Below, piece after piece: positions 8,113 to 16,430 of a stretch of 64,000 nt of DNA (the stretch's first letter is position 1; the number at the start of each line of letters is the position of its first letter). The stretch comes from Rikenellaceae bacterium (GTDB lineage Bacteria; Bacteroidota; Bacteroidia; Bacteroidales; Rikenellaceae): contig SUZH01000004.1 of the NCBI GenBank assembly GCA_015060045.1, forward strand, positions 62,001 to 126,000. The letters are read 5' to 3'. Both the position numbers and the translations under genes were made by a program. The notes under the pieces are model-generated. The model saw nothing but the letters and a program-made list of their open reading frames with translations, searched no databases and was not told the DNA's origin.

Positions 8113-9464
8113 CTTTGAACGTATATAATCAACTCCGCCCGTTGACCGGCGAGGGCCGCAAGCTCTTTATTGAGACCTACGGCTGCCAGATGAATGTGGG
8201 CGATACGGAGATCATCATCTCGATCCTCCAGCAACATGGCTATATCTACACCGAGGAGCAGGCCGAGGCCGATGTGATACTGATCAACACCTGCTCGATT
8301 CGCGACAATGCCGAGCAGCGTATTTGGGGCCGCTTGTCGGAGATGCGCCGCCTGAAAAAACAGAAACCGAGCCTCGTGGTCGGTATTGTGGGCTGCATGG
8401 CCGAGCGTCTGAACGACAAACTCCTGGAGGAGGGTACGGGCGTCGATATCGTGGCCGGACCGGATGCCTATCGCGACCTGCCGAAGCTCCTCAAGGAGGC
8501 CGAGGCGGGTCAAAAGGGTGTCAACGTACTTCTCTCGTTGGAGGAGACCTATGCCGAGATTGCACCCGTGCGCATCGACAAGAACGGTGTGAGTGCCTTT
8601 ATCGCCATCATGCGTGGTTGCAATAATTTCTGCTCCTACTGCGTGGTGCCCTATACGCGAGGTCGTGAGCGTAGCCGCGATGCCGAGACGATTCTGGCCG
8701 AGGCTCGTTCGCTCTTCGAGAACGGCTACCGCGAGGTGACCCTTTTGGGTCAGAACGTAAACTCGTATCATTGCGGTGAGGTCGATTTCCCCGAACTGAT
8801 GTGCCGCGTGGCCGAGATTTCGCCCCTGCTGCGTGTTCGTTTTGCTACGTCGCACCCGAAGGATATGAGCGATCGCTTGTTGGAGGTGATGGCCTCGAAG
8901 CCCAATATCTGCCGAGCGATCCACCTGCCCGCTCAGTCGGGTTCGACGGCTATGCTCGAGCGCATGAACCGCAAATACACCCGTGAGTGGTACCTGGATC
9001 GCATCGCGGCGATTCGTCGCTATATGCCCGATTGCGCCATTACGACCGACGTGATTGCCGGCTTTGCGGGCGAGACGGAGGAGGAGCATCAAGAGACCCT
9101 CTCGCTCATGCGCGAGGTGGGCTACGACTTTGCCTTCATGTTCAAATACTCGGAGCGTCCGGGCACCTTTGCCCAGCGCAACCTGGGCGACGATGTCCCC
9201 GATGAGGTGAAATCGCGTCGCCTGCAGGAGATCATCGCCCTGCAAAACGAGCTGGGACTGGAGAGCTACCGCCGCGATGTGGGCAAGGAGTTCGAGGTGC
9301 TGGTTGAGGGTGAGTCGCGCCGTAATGCGGAGCAACTCTTCGGTCGCACCTCGCAGAACAAGGTGGTGGTCTTCGATCGCGGTGACCACAAGGCGGGCGA
9401 CTATGTCCGTGTGCGTGTGACGGGATGCACCTCGGCAACCCTCTTTGGCGAGGAGCTGAAGTAA
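8109..9464 (+). CDS. miaB: tRNA-2-methylthio-N6-dimethylallyladenosine synthase
   Basis: About 450 residues. It adds the methylthio group to N6-isopentenyladenosine-37 of tRNAs reading UNN codons. It has an N-terminal UPF0004 domain (FIETYGCQMNVGDTEI, NTCSIRDNAEQR, GIVGCMAERL with three cluster-binding Cys), the radical-SAM motif CNNFCSYC, and a C-terminal TRAM domain. No ATG precedes GCQMN, so the start must be a TTG at 8109 or 8115; both are next to the AT-rich repeat. Housekeeping gene. Confidence 0.95.
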   Translation: MTLNVYNQLRPLTGEGRKLFIETYGCQMNVGDTEIIISILQQHGYIYTEEQAEADVILINTCSIRDNAEQRIWGRLSEMRRLKKQKPSLVVGIVGCMAERLNDKLLEEGTGVDIVAGPDAYRDLPKLLKEAEAGQKGVNVLLSLEETYAEIAPVRIDKNGVSAFIAIMRGCNNFCSYCVVPYTRGRERSRDAETILAEARSLFENGYREVTLLGQNVNSYHCGEVDFPELMCRVAEISPLLRVRFATSHPKDMSDRLLEVMASKPNICRAIHLPAQSGSTAMLERMNRKYTREWYLDRIAAIRRYMPDCAITTDVIAGFAGETEEEHQETLSLMREVGYDFAFMFKYSERPGTFAQRNLGDDVPDEVKSRRLQEIIALQNELGLESYRRDVGKEFEVLVEGESRRNAEQLFGRTSQNKVVVFDRGDHKAGDYVRVRVTGCTSATLFGEELK

Positions 9465-9484
9465 AGAATGAGGAACTGAATTTT

Positions 9485-10909
9485 ATGCGATTTGACGAAT
9501 TAGATTTAGAAGAGGAGATTCTGGACGGCTTGTGGGACATGAACTTCGAGGAGATGACCCCCGTGCAGGAGCATACGATTCCCGTCATACTGGAGGGACA
9601 CGACCTGATCGGTTGTGCCCAAACAGGTACGGGTAAGACGGCAGCCTATACGTTGCCGCTACTGAATCGACTGCTGCTGGAGGGCAATCCCGATAATGTC
9701 GTCAAGGCGCTCATCATCGTGCCGACGCGCGAGTTGGCGCAGCAGATCGACCAGCAATTCCAGGGCTTTTCCTACTACCTGCCCGTCTCGACGACGGTGG
9801 TCTATGGCGGAGGTGACGGCAAGGGCTGGGATGTGCAGAAGCGCGGTATGTTGTTGGGCTCGGATGTGGTGATTGCGACACCCGGCCGTATGATCTCCCA
9901 CCTGCAAAATAGCGGTGTTGACCTCTCCCATGTCAGCTACCTGATCCTCGATGAGGCGGACCGCATGCTCGATATGGGCTTCGCGGAGGATATCCTGAAG
10001 ATCATCTCCTACACCCCGAAGGAGCGCCAGACACTGCTCTTCTCGGCTACGTTGCCCCCGAAGATTCGTGAGTTGGCCAAGACGATCCTGCACAACCCCG
10101 TGGAGGTCAATATCGCCATCTCGAAACCCAACGAGGCGATCGACCAGTCGGCCTTTGTCTGCTACGAGAGCCAGAAATTGAAGCTCGTGCAGGAGCTCTT
10201 CAAAGAGCCGACCGACTCGAAGGCGCTCATCTTCTCCTCCTCGAAGCAGAAGGTCAAGGAGCTGGCCCATACGCTCAAACGCATGCACCTCGATGTGGCG
10301 CCGATGCACTCCGACCTGGATCAGCCGAAGCGCGAGGAGGTGATGCTCAACTACAAGAACGGTAAGGTGAAGATCCTTGTGGCTACGGATATCGTGGCGC
10401 GCGGTATCGACATCGAGGATATTGCGCTGGTAATCAACTACGACGTGCCGCACGATCCGGAGGATTATATCCACCGCATCGGTCGTACGGCCCGCGCAAC
10501 AGCGACGGGTGCGGCGATTACGTTCGTGAACGAGGAGGAGCAGTCGAAATTCTACCTCATCGAGCAGTTTATCGAACGCGAGGTGCGTAAACGCGAGTTG
10601 CCCGAGGGGATGGAAGGTCCTGCCTACAACCCGTCGGATGGTCGTAAGGGTGGCGGTCGCGGTCGCAAAGGACGTGGCGGTAAGTCGCGCTCGGGACGAG
10701 GTCGTGGCGCCAAGAAGAAGCGTAACGAGGTGGCTGCAGCCCAACCGATGACGGCCGAAGCTCCGCAGGTAGATAACAACCACGGTGAGGGTCGTGGCGA
10801 AGGGAATCGCGGTACGCGTGACAGAAAACGTCGCCATCGCGGAGGTCGCCATCACCGCAAATCAAATACGAATCAAACCCCGCAGAACGATGCGAAGCAA
10901 GAGGCTTAA
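9485..10909 (+). CDS. DEAD-box ATP-dependent RNA helicase
   Basis: 474 residues from the ATG at 9485; the frame extends upstream only into the miaB end. The Q motif (MTPVQEHTIPVIL), motif I AQTGTGKT, Ia PTRELAQ, II LDEADRMLDMGF, III SAT and VI HRIGRTAR are all present. The C-terminal 90 residues are a basic Gly/Arg-rich tail (GGRGRKGRGGKSRSGRGRG) typical of RhlE/CsdA-like helicases in ribosome assembly or cold adaptation. The next gene starts 20 bp before its stop, suggesting coupled translation. Confidence 0.94.
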   Translation: MRFDELDLEEEILDGLWDMNFEEMTPVQEHTIPVILEGHDLIGCAQTGTGKTAAYTLPLLNRLLLEGNPDNVVKALIIVPTRELAQQIDQQFQGFSYYLPVSTTVVYGGGDGKGWDVQKRGMLLGSDVVIATPGRMISHLQNSGVDLSHVSYLILDEADRMLDMGFAEDILKIISYTPKERQTLLFSATLPPKIRELAKTILHNPVEVNIAISKPNEAIDQSAFVCYESQKLKLVQELFKEPTDSKALIFSSSKQKVKELAHTLKRMHLDVAPMHSDLDQPKREEVMLNYKNGKVKILVATDIVARGIDIEDIALVINYDVPHDPEDYIHRIGRTARATATGAAITFVNEEEQSKFYLIEQFIEREVRKRELPEGMEGPAYNPSDGRKGGGRGRKGRGGKSRSGRGRGAKKKRNEVAAAQPMTAEAPQVDNNHGEGRGEGNRGTRDRKRRHRGGRHHRKSNTNQTPQNDAKQEA

Positions 10910-12164
10910 TTGGCTGGTGGCCCTGGTGGTGGTGTTGGCGATGCAGAGTTGCATTGCCTATCGTTTTGTCGGGCATGGTGCGGAGGGAATCGATGATTTC
11001 GAGACCTTCCCCACCGATACGATTCATGCTCCCGAGACCCCGTTCCGCTTTGCGAAGGCCGCTTGTCCGCTGCTCGATACGTTGCGCCTTCAGGTGGCAC
11101 GTGTCGATGAGCCGCTCACGCTCCGACAGATGATCGATACGCTCGATAGCAAAAATCCCTCGGCAGGTATGGTCATCGTGCGCAACGATACGATTCTCTT
11201 TGAGCACTACCGCGGCATGGTAGCCCCCGATCGACATACGACCGTCTTTTCGGTGACGAAATCGGTCACTTCGCTGTTGGTCGGTATGGCGATCGACAAG
11301 GGGTACATCACCTCGGTGGAGGATGTGGTGACGAAATACCTGCCCGATTTGAAGCGGCGCGCTCCCGAATTCCAACGCCTGACGATCGAGCACCTGCTCG
11401 ATATGCGTACCGGTCTGGCCTTCAGCGAGAATTACGCCTCGAATCCGCTGAGTGGCATGGCGCGCCTGCACTACGGCCGTGACCTTCAACGACAGATTCG
11501 TCAGCAGCGCTTCAAGGAGGAGCCGGGCACGAAGTTCGAGTATAACTCGATGGCAACGGCCATCCTGGGTGCCGTTTTGGAGCAGGCCACGGGACGTCGC
11601 TACGCCGAGCTGCTGGAGGAGTGGGTCTGGAAGCCCCTCGGCATGGAGCGTTACGCGCTGATGAACCTCGATGACAAAGAGCATCGTTTCGCCAAGGCCT
11701 ATGGCGGTCTTTCGTCCAATCCGCGCGACATGGCCCGTTTCGGGCGTCTGTACCTCAATCGAGGCCTGTGGGAGGGTGAGCGCATCGTGAGCGAGGCGTG
11801 GATCGACCGCTCGCTTTCGGCCGATCGAGCCACCGAGAATGGCTGGTACACCAACTCATGGCGCACGGTGCCCGCGCGTATCAAATGGGATGGGAAAAAT
11901 CGGTTTGAGGATGGCGTAGGCCTGTCGGATGTCATGGTGCTGGCTCATAACGAGCGAGGAATCCCGCTGCAACATATGCGTACCGAACGGAACGAGGATG
12001 GCACCTGGTCGGTGCGTGCGGCTACGGATTGCTTCTTCGCCTATGGTCTGCACGGACAGGTGATTTTGATCAACCCCGCCAAACGGGTGATTGCCGTCTA
12101 CCTCGGAAATGACCGATTGGACTATTTCCCCTCGGTTTTCTACCGTCTTGTGCAACATTTGTAG
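10890..12164 (+). CDS. Beta-lactamase-fold serine hydrolase (class C/PBP-like), probable lipoprotein
   Basis: 424 residues from the ATG at 10890, inside the helicase 3' end. The N-terminus is a hydrophobic signal ending MQSC, probably a lipobox. The nucleophile motif is SVTK (FSVTKSVTSLLVG), the second motif YNS (FEYNSMATAILG), and the third position HGQ (YGLHGQVILI) replaces the KTG of true lactamases, as in many esterase or peptidase members. Function probably hydrolysis of an envelope ester or peptide, substrate unknown. Some relatives are annotated as '6-aminohexanoate hydrolase-like', which I do not claim here. Confidence 0.88.
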   Translation: MRSKRLNWLVALVVVLAMQSCIAYRFVGHGAEGIDDFETFPTDTIHAPETPFRFAKAACPLLDTLRLQVARVDEPLTLRQMIDTLDSKNPSAGMVIVRNDTILFEHYRGMVAPDRHTTVFSVTKSVTSLLVGMAIDKGYITSVEDVVTKYLPDLKRRAPEFQRLTIEHLLDMRTGLAFSENYASNPLSGMARLHYGRDLQRQIRQQRFKEEPGTKFEYNSMATAILGAVLEQATGRRYAELLEEWVWKPLGMERYALMNLDDKEHRFAKAYGGLSSNPRDMARFGRLYLNRGLWEGERIVSEAWIDRSLSADRATENGWYTNSWRTVPARIKWDGKNRFEDGVGLSDVMVLAHNERGIPLQHMRTERNEDGTWSVRAATDCFFAYGLHGQVILINPAKRVIAVYLGNDRLDYFPSVFYRLVQHL

Positions 12165-12175
12165 TATTTTGATCG

Positions 12176-12183
12176 TATATTTG
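12176..12183 (+). promoter_or_regulatory. -7 box upstream of the 144-residue membrane protein
   Basis: TATATTTG, 24 bp before the ATG at 12207. Nearest TTTG (12158-12161) is only 14 nt away. Confidence 0.5.
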
Positions 12184-12206
12184 TAACACTAAAAATAAAC
12201 CGAAAG

Positions 12207-12641
12207 ATGAGAAAATTTGGTGCCGGACTGGGTTTGTTGGTGGTAGTAGCCCTCCTGGTCTTCTTCTATTTCCGTTTCTACTTCGTCTTTGGCGAGGGCG
12301 TGAAGAGCGGCGAGTTGAACTATGTGGTTCGTAAGGGCTTGGTTTTCAAGACCTATGAGGGTAAGCTGATCCAGGCCGGTATCCGTTCGCAGGCTGCCGG
12401 TTCGATCCAGAGCTACGAGTTTGAGTTCTCGGTCGAGAATGCCGAGCTGGCCGAGAAGCTGATGCTGCAGGGTGGCAAGACCATCGAGCTGCACTACAAG
12501 GAGTACTTTGGTCGCCTGCCGTGGCGCGGATTCACGAAGTTTATCGTCGATAGCATCATTACCGTGCAGCCGACCTTTGAACTCAATGACGGTGCACGTC
12601 GTGTACCCGCCGAAGCGATCATTCCGCAAGAGACACTTTAA
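12207..12641 (+). CDS. Small single-pass membrane protein, Bacteroidota-specific hypothetical
   Basis: 144 residues. One N-terminal membrane segment (about 8-28, rich in Leu/Val/Phe) is followed by a soluble beta-rich domain with EGVKSGELNYVVRKGLVFKT and ELHYKEYFGRLPWRGFTKF. I recognise this pattern from Bacteroides genomes, where relatives are sometimes mislabelled '6-phosphogluconate dehydrogenase'; nothing in the sequence supports that enzyme (no Rossmann motif, far too short). No function assigned. Spaced 12 bp from the following nitroreductase-like gene, so likely co-transcribed. Confidence 0.8.
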   Translation: MRKFGAGLGLLVVVALLVFFYFRFYFVFGEGVKSGELNYVVRKGLVFKTYEGKLIQAGIRSQAAGSIQSYEFEFSVENAELAEKLMLQGGKTIELHYKEYFGRLPWRGFTKFIVDSIITVQPTFELNDGARRVPAEAIIPQETL

Positions 12642-12653
12642 TCACAAGATAGC

Positions 12654-13331
12654 ATGAAAACGTTCCTTCTGGCAGCTGTGGCGCTCTTGATGACCGCCTG
12701 CTGCAACCATAACACGAATACGGAGGCTGAACCGCTGGCTGCGACGCCCGTACAACATGGTGAGGTGATCGACCTCCCCGCGCCCGACATGACGCGCGGA
12801 TTGAATATCTCCGAGGCGTTGCAGAACCGCCGTTCGTGGCGCGAGTACTCGGCCGAGAAACTTTCGATGGAGGAGCTTTCGGGTGTGCTGTGGGCCGCTG
12901 CGGGTGTGAATCGTCCCGAGACGGGCCACCTGACCGCCCCCTCGGCGCTGGCGCTTTATCCCTTGACGGTCTATGCTTTCTTCGAGGAGGGTATCTACCG
13001 CTACGAGTCCAAGGAGCACCGCCTGGTGCGCGTCAAGGAGGGTAACTTCATGGCCAAATCGGGTGCACAACCTTTTGTCGAGACGGCGGCGTTGAACCTG
13101 GTCTATGTGGCCGATATGACGACCTATGAGGGTCGCAAAATGCCCGTCGAGAAGGTAAAGTACCTCTGCGGTCAGGATGCGGCAGGCTATGCCGAGAACG
13201 TAAATCTCTATACGGCCGGTACGGGCCTCAAGGCCATCACGCGCGGTAGTGCTGCGGCGGATGTGCTGGAGGTGATCGGCCTGGAGGGTGAGCAGTACTT
13301 CTTTGCCCTGGCTCAATCGGTTGGTAAATAA
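12654..13331 (+). CDS. SagB/ThcOx-like nitroreductase-fold lipoprotein
   Basis: 225 residues. The signal ends LLMTAC, a lipobox, so the enzyme is probably tethered outside the inner membrane. The family markers are NRRSWREYSAEKLSMEELSG (FMN-binding Arg-rich start), WAAAGVNRPETG and the C-terminal NLYTAGTGLKAITRG. The fold uses FMN and reduces or oxidises small substrates; most such periplasmic lipoprotein members are uncharacterised. The position just upstream of the CyuA-like gene is not obviously functional. Confidence 0.85.
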   Translation: MKTFLLAAVALLMTACCNHNTNTEAEPLAATPVQHGEVIDLPAPDMTRGLNISEALQNRRSWREYSAEKLSMEELSGVLWAAAGVNRPETGHLTAPSALALYPLTVYAFFEEGIYRYESKEHRLVRVKEGNFMAKSGAQPFVETAALNLVYVADMTTYEGRKMPVEKVKYLCGQDAAGYAENVNLYTAGTGLKAITRGSAAADVLEVIGLEGEQYFFALAQSVGK

Positions 13332-13351
13332 TTCTTAAAGAACCCAAACTT

Positions 13352-14638
13352 ATGCTGAATCCGCAAGAGAGAGCGAATATCATTGCGCTGATCAACCGCG
13401 AAGTAATTCCCGCTATCGGTTGTACCGAGCCGATTGCCGTGGCGTTGTGTACAGCGCGCGCTACCGAGTTGCTTGGTGCGCGTCCCGAACAGATCGAGGT
13501 GCTGCTTAGTGCCAATATCCTCAAAAACGCTATGGGTGTCGGTATCCCGGGTACGGGTATGATCGGTCTGCCGATTGCCGTGGCGCTTGGCGCCTTGATC
13601 GGTAAGTCGGAGTACCAGCTGGAGGTGTTGCGTGATGTGAACCCCGAGGCGGTCGAGGCGGGTCGTCGCTTTATCGACGAGAAGCGTATCAAAATAGCCC
13701 TCAAGGAGGGAATCGAGGAGAAACTCTATGCCGAGGTGCGTGTAGCTGCAGGCGATCAGACAGCTGTAGCAGTGATTGCCGGTGGTCATACGAACTTTGT
13801 CTATGAGGAGCAGCTTGGTGAGGTGTTACTGGATAACCGCACCACGACGACACAAATCGACGAAGGGGATGAGGTGGAGCTTTCGCTCGCCCGCGTGTGG
13901 GAGTTCGCCATGGAGTCGCCCGTGGAGGAGCTGCGCTTCATTCTTGAAACGAAGCGTCTGAACCGTCGTGCTGCCGAGCTTTCGTTCGAGGGCAATTACG
14001 GCCACGCGATCGGTCGCACGATGCGTGCAGCTCGTGAACATAAAATCATGGGTGACAGTATCTTTACCCGCCTGCTCTCCTATACGTCGGCTGCTTGCGA
14101 TGCCCGTATGGCAGGTGCCATGATCCCCGTAATGAGCAACTCAGGCAGTGGTAATCAGGGTATTGCCGCTACGTTGCCCGTGGTGGTCTATGCCGAGGAG
14201 GTGGAGGCTACCGAGGAGCAGACGATTCGCGCGTTGGCTTTGAGCCACTTGACGGTCATCTACATCAAACAATCGCTGGGTCGTTTGTCGGCTTTGTGTG
14301 GGTGTGTGGTGGCTGCTACGGGTTCGAGTTGCGGTATCACCTACCTGATGGGGGGTGGTTACGACGAGATCGTTTCGGCTGTGAAGAACATGATCGCCAA
14401 CCTGACGGGTATGATTTGCGATGGAGCCAAGCCGAGTTGTGCCATGAAGCTCATGAGTGGCGTTTCGACTGCCGTAATGTCAGCTTTGATGGCAGTCGAG
14501 GGACGTTGTGTCACCTCCGTGGAGGGTATTATCGACGATGATGTCGATCGCTCGATCCAAAATCTCACGCGCATCGGTCGCGATGCGATGAATGAGACGG
14601 ATCGAATGGTGCTGGATATTATGACCCACAAATCGTAA
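13352..14638 (+). CDS. UPF0597 family, CyuA-like L-cysteine desulfidase
   Basis: 428 residues, full length. It has the three Cys motifs expected for the Fe-S cluster of this family: IGCTEPIAVAL near the N-terminus, GSSCGITYLMGG, and MICDGAKPSCAMK. E. coli YhaM/CyuA breaks cysteine into pyruvate, ammonia and sulfide without PLP; the archaeal desulfidase is related. Together with GdhA, PepT and the OPT transporter in this window it fits amino-acid fermentation. The substrate is inferred from the family and has not been shown for Bacteroidota members. Confidence 0.88.
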   Translation: MLNPQERANIIALINREVIPAIGCTEPIAVALCTARATELLGARPEQIEVLLSANILKNAMGVGIPGTGMIGLPIAVALGALIGKSEYQLEVLRDVNPEAVEAGRRFIDEKRIKIALKEGIEEKLYAEVRVAAGDQTAVAVIAGGHTNFVYEEQLGEVLLDNRTTTTQIDEGDEVELSLARVWEFAMESPVEELRFILETKRLNRRAAELSFEGNYGHAIGRTMRAAREHKIMGDSIFTRLLSYTSAACDARMAGAMIPVMSNSGSGNQGIAATLPVVVYAEEVEATEEQTIRALALSHLTVIYIKQSLGRLSALCGCVVAATGSSCGITYLMGGGYDEIVSAVKNMIANLTGMICDGAKPSCAMKLMSGVSTAVMSALMAVEGRCVTSVEGIIDDDVDRSIQNLTRIGRDAMNETDRMVLDIMTHKS

Positions 14639-14759
14639 AAACTGCGATAGTAAGGCATTTTCTGCATTACGTTTGTGCGTTCAGTTTTCAATCAATCCCT
14701 GTGGCCTAAAACTGCGGGGATTTATACTAATCATTAAGCAAGAATTATTCGCAATCGCT

Positions 14760-16418
14760 ATGAACAAGAAGATGATTCAGTCTCCCGTCTGGGGTTGGAT
14801 GATGGTGCTGTGCGCTGTGGTGGGATGTGCGCTTGGTGGCTACTCCACGCAACCGACGCAAGAGGTGCTGACAACAGTCGGCAACCCCTTTCTGCCGCTA
14901 TGGGAGCATATTCCCGATGGCGAACCGTATGTTTTTGAGGATCCCGATGAGCCGGGCAAATACCGTGTCTATCTCTATGGCTCGCACGATAGTCGTAAGA
15001 CCGAATATTGCGGTCGTGAGCTGGTGGTGTGGTCGGCCTCGGTGGATGATCTCAATAGGTGGCGCTACGATGGGGAGATTCTGCGCGTCGATCGGGATGC
15101 GAGGGGCGAACTGCTCCGTGCCGACAGTCTGGCCGATGTGCTCTATGCCCCCGATGTGACGATGGTGGAGGAGGCGGATGGGAGCAAAAGCTATTACCTC
15201 TATCCCAATGATCAGGAGCAGGGCCGGCAGAGCCTCATCGCCAAGTCAAATCGTCCTGACGGTCCCTTCGAGGTCTGCAATTGGAGTGCAGATGTGCCTA
15301 ACCGTACGGAGGGTGTGTTGGGGTTCGATCCCGCGGTGTTGGTGGATGATGACGGACGTGTCTATGGCTATTGGGGATTCAAACGCTCGTTTGCTGCCGA
15401 GCTGGATCCCGCAACAATGGCTACCGTCAAGCCCGGCACCGAGATTGTCGAGGATTTGATTCCGACCCGCCAAAGTGACTCCGTGTTCCGTTTCTATGAG
15501 GCCTCCTCGATCCGCAAGGTGAAGGATAAGTATATCCTGGTCTATAGCCGTTGGACCGAGGAGGGGGAGTTTGGCCTGCCCGTGAGCAACTACACGTTGG
15601 CCTACGCCTATAGCGACCATCCGCTTGGCCCCTATACCTATGGCGGCACGATCATCGATGCGCGTGGTCGCGAGATCGACGAGGCGGGTAATCCCATTGC
15701 TTCGGCTACCGTGACGGGCAATACGCATGGTGGCATTTGCGAGGTGAAGGGGCAATGGTATCTCTTCTATCACCGCCAGTCGGGTATCAACGAGTTTGCC
15801 CGCCAGGCGATGGTTGCCCCGATTGAGCTCACGGTGGAGGAGGGCCCGGGTGGTAAGGTCTTCATCTCGGAAGGTGAGTACACCTCGGAGGGCTTCTCGC
15901 TGGAGGGACTTGACCCTACGGAGCGCCACTCGGCCGGATTGGCCTGCTGGTATACGGGACCGCGCGTCGCGATTCATGGGTGGCCCGACAAGCAATTTTT
16001 CGGCTCCTACGTTGCTCCGAGCTACGGTACGGAGGATCGTTTCGAAGCGCCTTATGCCCTGCATAACAATACGAATGCTGTGGTCAATAATACCGATGGC
16101 TCGATTGTGGGTTATAAGTACTTCAACTTCACGAAAACGCATGGCGAACGTGGCCTGAAGTTGCACCTGAATCTGATCCCTGCCGGTGTGGAGGGAACCA
16201 TTGTCGTGATGGCGGATCGTCCGTGGAAGTCGCAAGGCGGTGTGGAGTTGGGTCGCATTGCACTGACGAGCGACATGGAACAGACCGCAACCGAGTTTGT
16301 GGTCAAGGTGCCACAGTTGGCCGAGATGACGGGAAAACACGCCCTCTATCTGCTCTTTTCGTCACCTGTCAAGGAGCAGTCGATCTGTACGTTGCAGGAC
16401 TTCGTGTTCGGTAAATAG
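14760..16418 (+). CDS. GH43-family glycoside hydrolase lipoprotein with C-terminal CBM-like domain
   Basis: 552 residues from the ATG at 14760. The signal ends VVGC (Cys23). The five-bladed GH43 domain shows the three acidic residues in context: DGEPYVFED (base), YAPDVTMVE (pKa modulator) and FYEASSIRK (general acid). After about residue 400 a beta-rich domain resembling CBM6 ends in LQDFVFGK. GH43 enzymes remove arabinose, xylose or galactose from plant polysaccharides; substrate not predictable. No SusC/SusD genes lie nearby. A 120-bp gap upstream shows no strong promoter. It converges with the ABC transporter gene, 12 bp away. Confidence 0.9.
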   Translation: MNKKMIQSPVWGWMMVLCAVVGCALGGYSTQPTQEVLTTVGNPFLPLWEHIPDGEPYVFEDPDEPGKYRVYLYGSHDSRKTEYCGRELVVWSASVDDLNRWRYDGEILRVDRDARGELLRADSLADVLYAPDVTMVEEADGSKSYYLYPNDQEQGRQSLIAKSNRPDGPFEVCNWSADVPNRTEGVLGFDPAVLVDDDGRVYGYWGFKRSFAAELDPATMATVKPGTEIVEDLIPTRQSDSVFRFYEASSIRKVKDKYILVYSRWTEEGEFGLPVSNYTLAYAYSDHPLGPYTYGGTIIDARGREIDEAGNPIASATVTGNTHGGICEVKGQWYLFYHRQSGINEFARQAMVAPIELTVEEGPGGKVFISEGEYTSEGFSLEGLDPTERHSAGLACWYTGPRVAIHGWPDKQFFGSYVAPSYGTEDRFEAPYALHNNTNAVVNNTDGSIVGYKYFNFTKTHGERGLKLHLNLIPAGVEGTIVVMADRPWKSQGGVELGRIALTSDMEQTATEFVVKVPQLAEMTGKHALYLLFSSPVKEQSICTLQDFVFGK

Positions 16419-16430
16419 GGTAGTGAGCGG

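Noticed and set aside
8022..9389. 455-residue open frame antisense to miaB
   Set aside because: miaB has every family motif; the antisense frame is featureless.
12207..12641. 6-phosphogluconate dehydrogenase
   Set aside because: I recall this label on relatives, but a 144-residue single-pass membrane protein without a Rossmann fold cannot be that enzyme.
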